Below are positions 50,390 to 61,766 of a DNA stretch of 64,000 nt, one piece after another. Made by a program: the position numbers and the translations under genes. The notes beneath the pieces are model-generated. The model had not been told where the DNA came from and searched no databases. It worked only from the letters and a program-made list of their open reading frames with translations. The DNA is from Sinohyriopsis cumingii (taxonomy: Eukaryota > Mollusca > Bivalvia > Unionida > Unionidae): assembly GCA_028554795.2 (NCBI GenBank), contig CM068825.1:159833398-159897397 (forward strand), written 5' to 3'. Position 1 is the stretch's first letter. Every line of letters begins with the position of its first letter.

Positions 50390-51090
50390 CCCATTAACAG
50401 AGTGTGAATGCATGGAACGCCTGTTCGTGTGAGAGTGTCAGTGTATGGGATCCTGTCCTGACATGTTATCCCCATCAGTTTCCTCAGGCGACAAATGTGA
50501 AATCGTTCAGCTTCTTTGCATGGCATCTGCTTACCGTCCAAGTTTCGCAAGCATAGGGAGGAGTCGGCAACACAATGGCTTTTTATACCTTAAGTTTTGT
50601 TTGTAGACTGATACACCTACGCTCCCACACATTTATATGCACTCTGCCATTCGTCGCACTTGCTTTAACAATTCAGGCAATAATTTGTATCATCGATTTG
50701 GGCTGCACGTGGCAGTGTGCTTCCGAGAGTTGAAATATTCCACTGCAACGAGAGTGTGGCCATTTAATGTAACGGTATGTTCTACGTAAGGCTTTCCTGT
50801 TGTAGGTTGGTGCATCACCTCTGTCTTCATGATATAGATTGGAAAACCGACATTTGTACAAGTTAAAGAGAAATGGTCCAGATTGGGTTGGATGCCAGAT
50901 TTATATTTGGCGTTCAGGGATCATAAACAGTCACTTCCGGTGACTTAGTCTTCGCATTTAGTCTTCTCAGATTGAACCACTTTCCGTCATTCCTTTATCT
51001 GATCTCGATCCCAGTGTGATGGTCAGGGAAGGCATCAGGAAGTACAGCCGAGAACTTCATGCTGAAGAACGTTGGGAATAAGTCACAGAG
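50390..51090 (-). mobile_element. LINE fragment, 3' part of an RTE-like reverse transcriptase
   Basis: The minus strand reads, from high to low coordinate, a FFSMKFSAVLPDAFPD block near 51060, NDGKWFNLRRLNAKTKSP near 50960, KTEVMHQPTTGKPYVEHTVT near 50820, an NVWERRCISLQTKLKVYKA stretch near 50620, VLPTPPYACETWTVSRCHAK near 50560 and an IPYTDTLTRTGVPCIHTL-like end near 50420. These are the thumb and C-terminal signatures of the endonuclease-RT LINE family common in molluscs. Several frame changes and stops interrupt it; the usual YADD region is lost between about 50880 and 50940. A dead 5'-truncated copy. Confidence 0.75.
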
Positions 51091-51094
51091 TGTC

Positions 51095-52200
51095 CTTTCG
51101 GTATTTTTTCCGGGATAAGTTCAATGCGTATGCTTCGGTTTAATAGATTGTGTAATGCATTTAACAATTCCTTCACCCTGTATTGCAAAAAGTAACTGTA
51201 AGAATGAAGAACTGTCCGAAAATAGAAAACGTGGATCGGAAGTATACAGCTGCATTTTATAATCCTTCTCTCATTGAAGTAAAACTGTATTTAAATCTAG
51301 CAACTGTGAATCGAATCAGGTCAAAGATATTGATTCGGTGTTCGGATCAAACTGTAAGGCAATAGCATACATTATAGTATCACAAATATGCAGAATTAAC
51401 AATATTATCAAGCCTTTTCGCGATTCGGAAACTTGATGTAACGAAAATTAACCTTTTTATGAGCACCCCAAATGAGGATAGTTTACAAATAAGGTGTTTT
51501 GCGAAGAGCGGGTGTGTCTGATGAGGGCCCCAAGTGGGAATCATTTATTAGTTTTGTGGAACAGGACAATTATTTTGTGTGGAAATTTAAAGCCATTTAT
51601 TTGATCAAATTTAGGTTATTAGTCCAAACCATATAATTTATATGCGGTTCGGATCTCTGGAGAGTACGAATTAACGTGTATGATAATATTAGTTTTTCGT
51701 ATCTAAAACTGGTGTTAGTGTTATCAAGCAGACTCCTGTAGGATCCTGGGGCACCACGTTCCACTCTGGTGTAAATTTGATATTCTTCCCTCCCACACCT
51801 CGTGTGCATATATTATTATTTACTGATGTTTAGAAAGTCTTTTTAAATATTTGCTTTTGTTGGCGTGTTTTGTTCTTGTTTTGTTCTTGTTTTGTTTTTC
51901 TGATTATTTGGTTTATTTGTACATTAATTATCTCTATTTCTCATGCAGTGGACACACTATATGCAGGCGAACATCGTATTCAATTTTCTAATTTACAACA
52001 TTTAGATTCTCAGACATTTTTCTGTGTTTTGTATCCTCTTGTTTCAATATCTTACCTGTCTGCATGTAATATTAAGTGCGTTAGAACTCCTCCGAAGTTG
52101 AAATTCTGTATAACCACTGGATAAGGTATTGTATTTTTAATGCAAATTGTAAATTCAAGCGTTTGATTACTGTCTTACATGATTGTTTGTGGTTTGAGGT
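51095..52200. other. Spacer, no gene recognised
   Basis: Frames of 60-84 codons without domains. The 84-codon frame at 51870-52124 starts with a hydrophobic segment but has no further features. Confidence 0.4.
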
Positions 52201-52207
52201 TTTGTTA

Positions 52208-52420
52208 GTTTAACGCCATTTTTCAGTACATGATATGTTTCACATGGCTGTCAGAATTTTCTGCTGGAGGAAGAACCCGGTGAAAACTCCAGTAAGAACC
52301 AACGATCCACGGGACGTTACTGGCAAACTTTTTCACCTGCCCACGTTGACATAGCCAAGACTCGAATCCGCGCTGACAAATATGAGATAGGAATCAGATG
52401 TATTTGTGTCATATTGCTAA
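52208..52420 (-). mobile_element. tRNA-Leu-like SINE (family B), minus copy
   Basis: The plus strand shows the inverse of the family: GTTTAACGCCATTTTTCAG, GGAGGAAGAACCCGGTGAAA, AACCAACGATCCACGGG, CTGGCAAACTTTTTCACC, GCCCACGTTGACATAGCC and AGACTCGAATCCGCGCTGAC. The head end is diverged. Confidence 0.82.
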
Positions 52421-52509
52421 CACCTTGATTGTTTTAATTGTATTGTTTTTTACGTTTACATAGCTTCTCATCACTAATAATATAATCCATATCTATCTAT
52501 CTGACATTT

Positions 52510-53318
52510 TCTTTTACTTGATTTAAGTAGGTATGACGGAAACCTATGCCATTAGAATCCAGAATGACATTACATTTTACTTGATGTAGGTGTGTATAAC
52601 ACATGTCCCTCTCATTAGAATCCAGAATGACATTACACTGTACTTGATGTAGGTAAGTACGACACGTGTCCCTCTCATTAGAATCCAGAATGACATTACA
52701 TTTTACTTGATGTAAGTAAGTATGATACATGTCCCTCTCATTAGAATCCAGAATGACATTACATTTTACTTGATGTAGGTAAGTATGACACGAGTCTATG
52801 CCATAAGAATCCAGAATGGCATTACATTTTACTTGATGTAGGTAAGTATGACACGAGTCTATGCCATAAGAATCCAGAATGGCATTACATTTTACTTGAT
52901 GTAGGTAAGTATGACACATGTCCCTCTCATTAGAATCCAGAATGACATTACATTTTACTTGATGTAGGTAAGTATGACACGTGTCCCTCTCATTAGAATC
53001 CAGAAAAAACATTATATTTTACTTGATGTAGGTATGTATGACACGTGTCCCTCTCATTAGAATCCAAAAAAACATTACATTTTACTTGATGTAGGTAAGT
53101 ATGACACATGTCTCATTAGAATCATGAATAACATTACATTTTACTTGATATAGGTAAATATGACACATGTCCCTCTCATTAGAATCCAGAATAACATTAC
53201 ATTTTACTTTATGTAGGTAAGTATGACATAAGTCAGTGACATACGAATCCAGAATGACATTACATTTTACTTGATGTAAGTAAGTATGACACATGTCTAT
53301 CTCATTAGAATCCATTAT
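52510..53318. repeat. 63-bp tandem array, about 13 units
   Basis: The unit contains TCTCATTAGAATCCAGAATG, then ACATTACATTTTACTTGATG and a TAGGTAAGTATGACACATG block. The period is 63 bp (52558 to 52621 to 52684). As 63 is 21 codons, a minus-strand frame stays open over eight units (52497-53012) and again over four (53082-53315), giving a 21-residue repeat with LDSNERDMCHTYLHQVKCNV. Two sub-types, one with GTCCCTCTCATT and one with GTCTATGCCATA, are interleaved. Confidence 0.94.
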
Positions 53319-53319
53319 T

Positions 53320-55330
53320 TAGCATTGTTCAGTCCTGTGAAATATAATGCGAGTAATTCTAGTAAATGAGAACTTGTACATTGCTGTTATTAATTAGTGG
53401 TTATCTTTCTAAATCACTTTTACAAGCAAATCTGTCATATTCTCATGTAATAATATGTTTAATTTGGACAATTATAAATGCATCCTTCCAAGTATTTATT
53501 ACACGCCTTTTTTTAGCAGCTACTTCTTATGTGGCCAAATTTTCACGATTATAAATCTACATTTTGCCAGTAAGTTTCATGGACCAGTCGTTACTATTAT
53601 ATAAGATGATAGAGTTTATAATGTATCGAATATTTTGTTTTAGAACACTTGGGTTTCATGGGCAGCTTGCACAAACCATCTTGTTTTTAACTGTACCTTT
53701 AATCTTTTCTTGTATATTTCTATTTTAGCCATCTTCAGGCTTCCAGTGAAGTTAAATTAGTGTATGGTTTTCACATATGCGATCATCGGGTTCCATTCAG
53801 TGCAAACGAGGTATGAAATATCTATTCACTTATCTCCGTATCGTTTCTCAGAATTCACTATGACGTTTAACATTTTAATACCACAGTGCCTGGTTTAATA
53901 GTCTACGTGACTTTACTCGAAATGTTGAATTCGTTTACATTGCTTAAAACAAATTTCTTACTGATAAACATCTAAGTTGTCAAGGAGTGTAAACATAGGA
54001 TACATCCACTTTCTAAAACAGCCAAATTGGATCTCATACAATGAATGGTTCTGTAAACATGGGACATGTCCAATACCTAACACAATCAAGCTGGACCTCA
54101 CACAGGTGTACACACATAGCATTGTTTACAGTCCTTCACCTGAAACTGACATGTCCTTTGTTGTGTCACAGACGCAGGCAGAAAATATTATTTGGAAAAT
54201 ATTTGTTCAAGTCCTTCGCAGTAAATTTACATCCTGTTCCCTACGTCGATTAATAAACATAAATACACGAATCTGCAGAGGTTATTATGTCAGCATGTTT
54301 TCATAATTGCGTGTTTTAATTGTCCCTATCTACGTTTGAAGTGATCCCTTTTATAAAACCATCAATGCACGTACATCATGTACTCATCGATTCTATTGAC
54401 CACTGTATAGTGCAATATGGCTATTATTGGTTACTTCGCGTGCTCATTGAATACATAATATAAATATGGATAATAAAGAAGAAAATGGTTTAAATAAATT
54501 TTATAAACAAATCTAGCGTCACGAGTCAGATACGGTTGCCAATATCAGAGTTAACGAGACTTTTCCTGGTTTGTTTCGACATGTGAATTCTGACAGAACT
54601 CGCAAAACCTGGATTTTCAAAACAAAACAAAACGACATATAGTATCAATAATATGCATTTATGTGTTCTATGAAATGGTCCACAGTTATTCTAATTTAGT
54701 ATCCACTGCAATGTCTGGCAAAGAACAAACTGGCTTGTCAGCAATAAAGACTTCATAATTTAGACAGGGCATCACTATCGGACTTTTTCTGCAAAATTTT
54801 CAAGATGTAAATCATTTTCTGAGTCTCAACGTTAGAATACTTTTAGTAAAGGTGTAATTTTGATTCTGTTAAATGACAAATACACAAGGTTTCGTCTGAA
54901 GCGTACATAAATAAACTTGGACATAGATTACAAGCAAGAGCGTCCAATTACACACACACACAAGCCTACATCGTCGAATAAATTGACTTTATATACATTA
55001 TGACGCAGAGAAAAGAAGATTACAGGAAGAAAGAAAGAAGTTGAGTCTTTTAAAGTGGAGGTGATTAATGCGGGTCAGTGAAAAATAGCCAATCATTCAC
55101 AGTAATCACTGATACAATACATGAAAATCCACAGAACCGAAAACTATCTTTCTCTGGTCACGTTGAGCAAGAAGTGGTCGAGATATGCTGGGAAACTATA
55201 CGGAGAAATTAGAGGGTACTTATAAATTGTGGTTTCTGTGGACAGGTGGTTACTTGATTCAGGCAGTCTTTACAGTAGGATTGACTGGACATACATATTC
55301 ATGCACACATACATGCATACATATGCACAT
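53320..55330. other. Spacer, no gene recognised
   Basis: A 109-codon frame at 53977-54306 includes a two-fold internal duplication of about 65 bp (TGTAAACATAGGATACAT near 53989 and TGTAAACATGGGACATGT near 54053). No domain is seen. Confidence 0.4.
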
Positions 55331-55334
55331 ACGC

Positions 55335-55436
55335 ACGTACCTACCTACCTACCTACCTAACTACCTACCTACCTACCTACCTACATACATACATACATAC
55401 ATACATACATACATACATACATACATACATACATAC
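55335..55436. repeat. (ACCT)n-(ACAT)n tetranucleotide array
   Basis: ACCT/CTAC repeats on the left pass directly into a clean ACAT tract. Confidence 0.95.
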
Positions 55437-55439
55437 ACT

Positions 55440-56933
55440 TAAAACAGTCATCCGAGAACAACTGCACAAAATGGCTTTTGTTCTAACCCATAATATGCCT
55501 TCTTTCTTAACCTGGCTGTACTCGAACCAAATCTAGTCTTCAGGTAAAATGTTATTGTTTATCTTGTGACTCTGACTTTACGTTTCCGTTAAGATGATTG
55601 AGTAAGATTTATTGTGAATAAATAGTCAACGAACTTTTTCTATTTTACACATATTTGGTTACCAAGGTTAACTTTCAATGACGACAGCAAATCAAAGAAA
55701 GACAAATAAGATGATATACTTGCCAATGAAATTAGCTAATCTCTCATTTACATTATGTGATTTGTTTTCAGCATTACATAAAACAGAGAGTTTAGGAAGA
55801 TAGACTAATATTAAGAGTTTGGACAATACGGCGGAAAATATGAATCTATGTCTGCTTAAAATGACCCGACTACATGTAATTGGCAGGTTACTTACGTCAC
55901 AGTCAAGTTTAATATCCTCCATAGAGTAAACACTTATCTGTTATTGTTATTCGTTGCAGGCATACAAACTGGTTATGCAAATCTCCTTCTTTGGTTTTAT
56001 TTTCCATTTCTTATATAAACATTCGTTTCCTTTAAATATTTTTTCCGTTTGACGGTACGCCAGTTACAGATTTGTCAGGTGTTATGTCTTCTTATTGAGG
56101 GAATTTCTTGCAAAAATAAACAAATCTTCTTCATCGTTATGATCAATGTTGCCATGACACGTCTTCATATACGTCATTCTGGCAATTGTTTCCTTCGTTA
56201 TTATTATCGTCGTCATAATTATTGTCACTGTTGTCATCAATATATCAATAATATGCATACATGTCGTCGTTACCGTCGATGCCATCATCATCATCGTCAT
56301 CATCAGAAATATCATTAGATAATAACAAAGCTGTTTTGACTATTCTCTCGATTCAATTCTTATTAAATACGTTTCTCTTTAAGTACACGTCACTAGCGAT
56401 TGGATTTTCTTATGTTAAGTGTTTAGGCTCGAATATACAGTAACACAAGAAAGAGCGAAAACAACAAGCTTTGAAAAATATAAAAAATAATGTATTTCCC
56501 TGGAAAACTTCTGTAAAAATGAAAATATATGGACTTACGGTTTCCAGAATCAAATCCAAAAATAATCCAAGAATAATCCACGAATAAAAAATTTGAAGAC
56601 CTAATATTGAAATGTTCTAATAATTTCAAGTTCGAGTCCCGACGAAGAATCCAATATGGAAGGCGATAACATATGCTGTAACCTGTACTGTGCTGAAGTA
56701 TATAGTTCCTTGTAGAAACAAAATAATTAATCCTCCGGTTTTGAAAATCCAAATAAAAATATTTACGAAAAGTCTTTGTTCAAGAATTCTGTATAAGCAG
56801 AAAAAAATATCCAGAGAAACGAATTAATCTTTATGAATCCGAAAAATTAAAATAAAACTATAAAAAAAATCAGAACTAGTCACAACAGAAGAAAACAACT
56901 TGGCATCAAGTGTTTAAAGGCCCCCTAAACACT

Positions 56934-56988
<55 letters not shown>

Positions 56989-57755
56989 ATTACTATTAAT
57001 ACTAAGTATTTCGCAATTTTGGAAATGCCTAATTGCGAAATCAAGAATCACGTGATCATGTTTACATATAAAAATTACGTAACCCCTGTATGCCCTTGAT
57101 AAGAACCAATCATTTTACTCCAAGAAAAGGTTGTTTACTTGACCCTCAATCAAGGCCAGAAAATAAGACTTAAATAGAAACAAGTGTTTAGATCATTAGG
57201 TATTTATGGAAAGATTAAAGACAAACTGAATTTTCTGGAAAATATTAAATTTCTAGTAAACAAAATTACAATATATTGACATAAAAAAAAAGATTCCAAA
57301 ACCCACAAACAATCAAATCAAATCCAACACAAATTAAATCAAATATAAATTAAATCAAAAATATGTAACAATTTGAAAGATCATTTTTAACAACACCGTG
57401 AATAAAACTACAAGAATCCAGCAATAAAGCAGTAGTTATTGCCTTTTGAAAGAACGACTTCATTTTGCTAATCAGTATTTAAGAAGAAAAGATGTCTAGA
57501 AAGTATATCCATTTTTATTTTAGTAGTTTATTTTATCCCTCTAATGTCGATAACACAGCAGTTAAATTCAAAACTTACATTTATGCAGCAACAGTTATAA
57601 ATGAATTTTTACAAATTTCAGGTAACACTAACAAAACCAAAAACTTTTTTTTGCAAAACATAATTACTGGCACAAGCTATTTGTACTGAATTCAGTAGAA
57701 ATAATTAATGAAAGCAACAATGTCGCTGTCAAATAAAGATTTATTTACACATTTT
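55440..57755. other. Spacer with a CT tract
   Basis: No gene recognised. A (CT)n tract lies at about 56937-56986 and a CAT/CATCAT-rich stretch at about 56281-56306. The 109-codon minus frame at 56423-56752 is AT-biased and unrecognised. Frequent AATCAAAT/AAATTAAATC motifs near 57310-57360 are low complexity. Confidence 0.45.
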
Positions 57756-57761
57756 GGATGG

Positions 57762-57948
57762 GATATACATTTAGATAGGGTACACGTTTGAATGGGATAC
57801 AAGTTTGGATGGGGTACACGTTTGAATGGGGTACAAGTGTTGGTGGGAAACAAGTTTGGATGGGGTACATGTTTGGATGGGGTACACGTTTGGATGGGGT
57901 ACAAGTGTTGGTGGGAAACAAGTTTGGATGTGGTACATGTTTAGCAGC
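57762..57948. repeat. 17-bp tandem array, about 11 units
   Basis: The 17-bp unit GGGGTACACGTTTGGAT alternates with GGGGTACAAGTGTTGGT and GGGAAACAAGTTTGGAT variants in a higher-order pattern that repeats once. It sits at the left border of the virus-like element. Confidence 0.88.
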
Positions 57949-58190
57949 AGGGGAGGTGAACCCACCTTTTTGTAGGAGCGTCCAAACGTCGAAAATAAGC
58001 CTTCCTACAAATGATAGAAAAAAAGAAAAGCGTGGACAAAATTTGAAAAAGCGTCGACACTTTACTGAGAGAGTCTCTATGGAATTTCTAATTAATATTA
58101 CTTTATTGTCGTTGGTGATTTTTTCTAGTTTATTATACACGTTGTTTACGCAATTACGTCAACGCCAGGTCGCGCCCTCTCTGCTGCTAT

Positions 58191-61100
58191 TTATCCAAAT
58201 ATTTTATCCAGACCTATACGATATCGGGATCTAGGATCATATAAATTTATTGTTATAAATCCATGCGGAGTAGCTTGCGCTCGTGAAAAGAAGTTTCTAA
58301 ACTGAGATATTCTTCTGACTCGAGACACTGCGAGATAAACTAAGTTTGACCACTCGATACGATCATCTATAATCCAAACAACTGTATCAGAAATAGTTAA
58401 TCCCTGAGATGAATGAATCGTCATTGCATATCCTAGTGTCCACGAAGATTTGTTCAACGATAATGCATCTTCAACAACATCAACTTCAACTTTGATAATA
58501 TCATTTAATACTAAATTCTGTTTCTCGGTCTGTCCCGGTATATCAAAGTCAGTATTTTGCCGCCGTGTATCAGCTGGTCGATAACATAACGGAACCGCCA
58601 ATGTTGGAAATTTTTCTTTATGCAACTGAAACGATTCCCGTTGAAGTGTATCACGAACTATTTTTGTACTTGCAACTATCAGATCATTCGGTTTCCACGT
58701 CTGCAAAAAGTTGTTCATCGAAGTTTCTGGAATTATTCCACGCATTACTTCACATTGAATTTTATTCGGCTGTAGTCTGATTAATTTTTTAAACTGCTTT
58801 AATTCTTCATCAATTGCTCTATGATCATCATTTATTTCTTCGTAATAATCGACAAAGTTCTTTAGCCATCCATGTGGAGATGGTCCAACAAACGGTGGTG
58901 GTTGACCATGATCGCCACACATTATTACAGCAGTATATCTTGTTAATAACCAATCAATAAATGTTTATAATGTTTCTAACGGCATCCTGCATATTTCATC
59001 CCATATTATAATCCTTGGAACATATTTGTCTCCCATCCTCGAGGAAGTCCATGCATCACCCTTCCATCGGAAGAAGCTATGATAAGTACATGATTGTACT
59101 CCTCGTTGTTTCATCTCTCGCGTGAGTCTGTGTGTAGGTGTCAGCACGATCATATCTGAGTTCTGAAACAGTTCGATCGCTCGAGTGGTTTTACCAGAAC
59201 TGCCAAGTCCGTTTAGATAAACCGTTTTATTTCTAGTTATTGGATCGTATACCGATGGTGCAGATGATAATTGTAGTTTTTGATGTTTTTTACAATAAAT
59301 ATCTTTAACCGCAACATCAGCTGATTCGGAATAATCGAGTATATTTTCCTTTTTTATTCTCCACGAACCCCATGATGCACAAGTACCGATATGTAGTTGT
59401 TCTAGTAATCCTGAATATTTTTTATTGATATAAAAGGAATCTGTAGCGACTCTGACAGCGAGTGTAGAAACTTTATTTATCATCAATAATAGATTTATTG
59501 AAACGTACGCGAGCATCGATGATCTTAAATGAGTATACTGCGGTGACTCACCGTCCATATAACTTACAATTGTACCTAATTTAGTTTCATTTGACAAGAA
59601 AGCAATTTCTCGACTTATAAACGTATTTCTGTTCGTTGTATCAGCGATTATAAAATCTAACTCAGCATCATCCATGATTAGTCTTGTACAATGTCGTCTG
59701 TGATCATATGCTCCTCCTTGGGTGAACTTATCGATTATTTTTCTCCCAAGATCTTTTGCGATTTTATTCTCGTAATCGGTTATATCGGGGTTTTCATCAT
59801 CGGAATATTTCTTTTGTTGTGGTAACCAAACTTCGGTTTGTTTCCGATATGATATAATTGCTTCACTTACAATCAACAGTATTAACATCGCACAATCGAG
59901 CATATATCGTAACAGTACTATTGGTGCCCATATTTGTTCTGAAAATGTTTTCCAAACCAAGTATAACAAATCGCATGGAGATCTTTAGACATTTCAGATG
60001 ACTCGATACAAGCAAATCCAGTTAGGTCAAAATCCGGTAATGGTTCATTTATCGATACTCGTGTCATCTCGTGCGTCGGATGACCGAATCGCTCAAAGTA
60101 CACAGAACAATCTCCGTATCCAAGAAAACTTCCAGGATAACATGCAACCATATCAACTGATATAACATCTTTATGATCGTATTTAGTATTCCACAATCCA
60201 CCGTGTCCGTATTCGACACAACTTGATATCATATCATTGAGAAAATCAAATCTAGTTGGTTTCCACAAATTTTTCTTTCTAGCAAAATGAGCCGCAACTG
60301 ACGGAACAGTAAAATAGTTCGTCATTATCATCAGTATACTGCACCGCAAGATTTTTCATTTTTCCTGGAGAAGATCTGTTCGATAAATAACACCATTTGG
60401 TCTTACAAACTGATCGAACTTGATTTTTTCTTCCATATCTGATTCGTCGTTAGAACTCTGAAACAGCCATACTGACACAGGATCGTTTTTTTTTTTCTCG
60501 TTAATAAAATCAAACATGCCTCCCCCAGAATTATCGGGGGGGGGGGTAAAATCTTACAGTTCGATCTCGTGGAAACACTGTTACCGCGCTGGTCCGCGCG
60601 TGAGCGTTTTGATCAATGATATTTATTGGAGCTCCTCCTTTTCATAATGTTTCGAATTATATAAAATCTCCCCTGTTATAGTTTTTAATATTATTGGGAA
60701 TTTTAGTGTTTTTTCCAACTTAGCAACATCGTTTATTGTAGCTCCAGTATCCTTCACTAAATCAGCCCATTTGTTTATTTTTTCACGTCTTTTATCTGTT
60801 AAACAGCTTCCGCGCATCGTGTTTGTAAAATACTCCGTTACTCGCTCGGCTACACAATTTATTTTTGAAAATATCATTGGCGCCAGTTTATTAAGGCTGG
60901 GTTTTTCATTTATCATACAAATTCCATAAATAACCGCTGTCACGTGATATGCTCGTTCATAATACTGTTTGTCAATACCAGTCAGCGCTCCTGGTTTGAA
61001 ATTTCTACTCAGTATGACAGTTTTTTATTATTGTGGACAGGATCATATTTGTCACGGATAATCCAGTTATCTGTTTCTGTTAACACGACAAATTTTATTC

Positions 61101-61386
61101 TGGAAAGATAACTTCTATCATCGAGCTGCTCAATAATCGGGGCCGCTCGTTTGTCATTCATCGTAGCGTCAATGATATCTTTGTCGCGTATAATTTTGAA
61201 CGTTGACCAGACATGAGATGCGCCATCTGCGTTAAATTCTTTCTTGGCGTCGTGAATTTTATTGATCAAACTTTTATTTTTCTTATCAACTAGATGTTTT
61301 ATTGGTAAATCAGAAGGTATCCTGTTGAGGTTGAATTTACTTGTTTCCCAAGACTTGATTCTGGATAATCTCTCAAACTCATCCAT
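58191..61386 (-). pseudogene. Family-B DNA polymerase plus SF1 helicase region (fossil)
   Basis: Signatures in minus-strand order: an N-terminal region starting MDEFERLSRIKSWE with no recognised motif; a PolB motif A-like ISVDMVACYPGSF near 60155; a THLRSSMLAYVSIN block near 59530; a motif C-like RVATDSFYINKKY near 59445 (family consensus DTDS); helicase Walker A GLGSSGKTT near 59205; Walker B IIIWDEI near 59010; motif III CGDHGQPPPF near 58915; motif V TIHSSQGLT near 58425; motif VI YLAVSRVRR near 58335. The helicase motifs match the RecD/Pif1 branch of superfamily 1. Working relatives replicate the element's own DNA, with the helicase opening the duplex. The region is broken, perhaps three or four times. 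Whether polymerase and helicase were one polypeptide or two adjacent ones is inference from spacing. Confidence 0.8.
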
Positions 61387-61433
61387 ATTATATTTCAGAC
61401 AAGTATTTAAATAAAAAATATCGTATATACACA
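61387..61433. promoter_or_regulatory. Divergent promoter of the virus-like element
   Basis: Only 47 bp separate the minus-strand start at 61386 and the plus-strand start at 61434. The core TATTTAAATA at about 61404-61413 is a perfect palindrome, so it can serve both directions. On the plus side it continues as ATTTAAATAAA and is followed by a CGTATATAC element just before the ATG. The same two-part pattern precedes the other plus-strand genes. Confidence 0.55.
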
Positions 61434-61766
61434 ATGTCTCAACAGAACAAGTGCAAATGGTTGATGATCGGATCATCAACTCCCTGCAATAAACCATGCA
61501 GGAAGGAATTCTGTGGGATTCACTTGCAGAGCGTTCGTAGGGGTTGTTTAGGACCGATACCGTGTCTGCGATGTGGTGTTGGAGTACGAAGCAAAAGAGA
61601 GTTATGTGCGCGTTGTGGTGGTAAAAAATATCGCGAACTTAAGAGATACTACGATAAAAAAAATGTCAGTGACGGAGCGCTAAAATCCGTGGAGGATTCT
61701 CTAAATAAGTTTTCAGACAAATTAAGATTTAAACAAATAATATTATTGTATAATGGAACAAAATGA
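61434..61766 (+). CDS. Small double zinc-knuckle protein of the virus-like element
   Basis: Open frame of 110 residues with two Cys-rich clusters. The first, residues 7-30, has C-x10-C-x3-C-x4-C-x2-H (CNKPCRKEFCGIH). The second, residues 44-61, is a C-x2-C-x10-C-x2-C zinc ribbon (PCLRCGVGVRSKRELCARCG) followed by a basic KKYRELKRYYDKK helix. This suggests a nucleic-acid-binding or regulatory protein, but I cannot name a family with certainty. Its end overlaps the start of the HNH relic by 14 bp in another frame, as in compact viral gene sets. The start is chosen for the promoter-like motif directly upstream. Confidence 0.65.
   Translation: MSQQNKCKWLMIGSSTPCNKPCRKEFCGIHLQSVRRGCLGPIPCLRCGVGVRSKRELCARCGGKKYRELKRYYDKKNVSDGALKSVEDSLNKFSDKLRFKQIILLYNGTK

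Noticed and set aside
56082-56318. His- or Met/Thr-rich frames on opposite strands
   Set aside because: Both come from CAT/ATC trinucleotide-rich sequence; low complexity.
57692-58140. Overlapping minus frames with PHPN and VPH repeats
   Set aside because: Translation of the 17-bp array; all three frames stay open by repetition.
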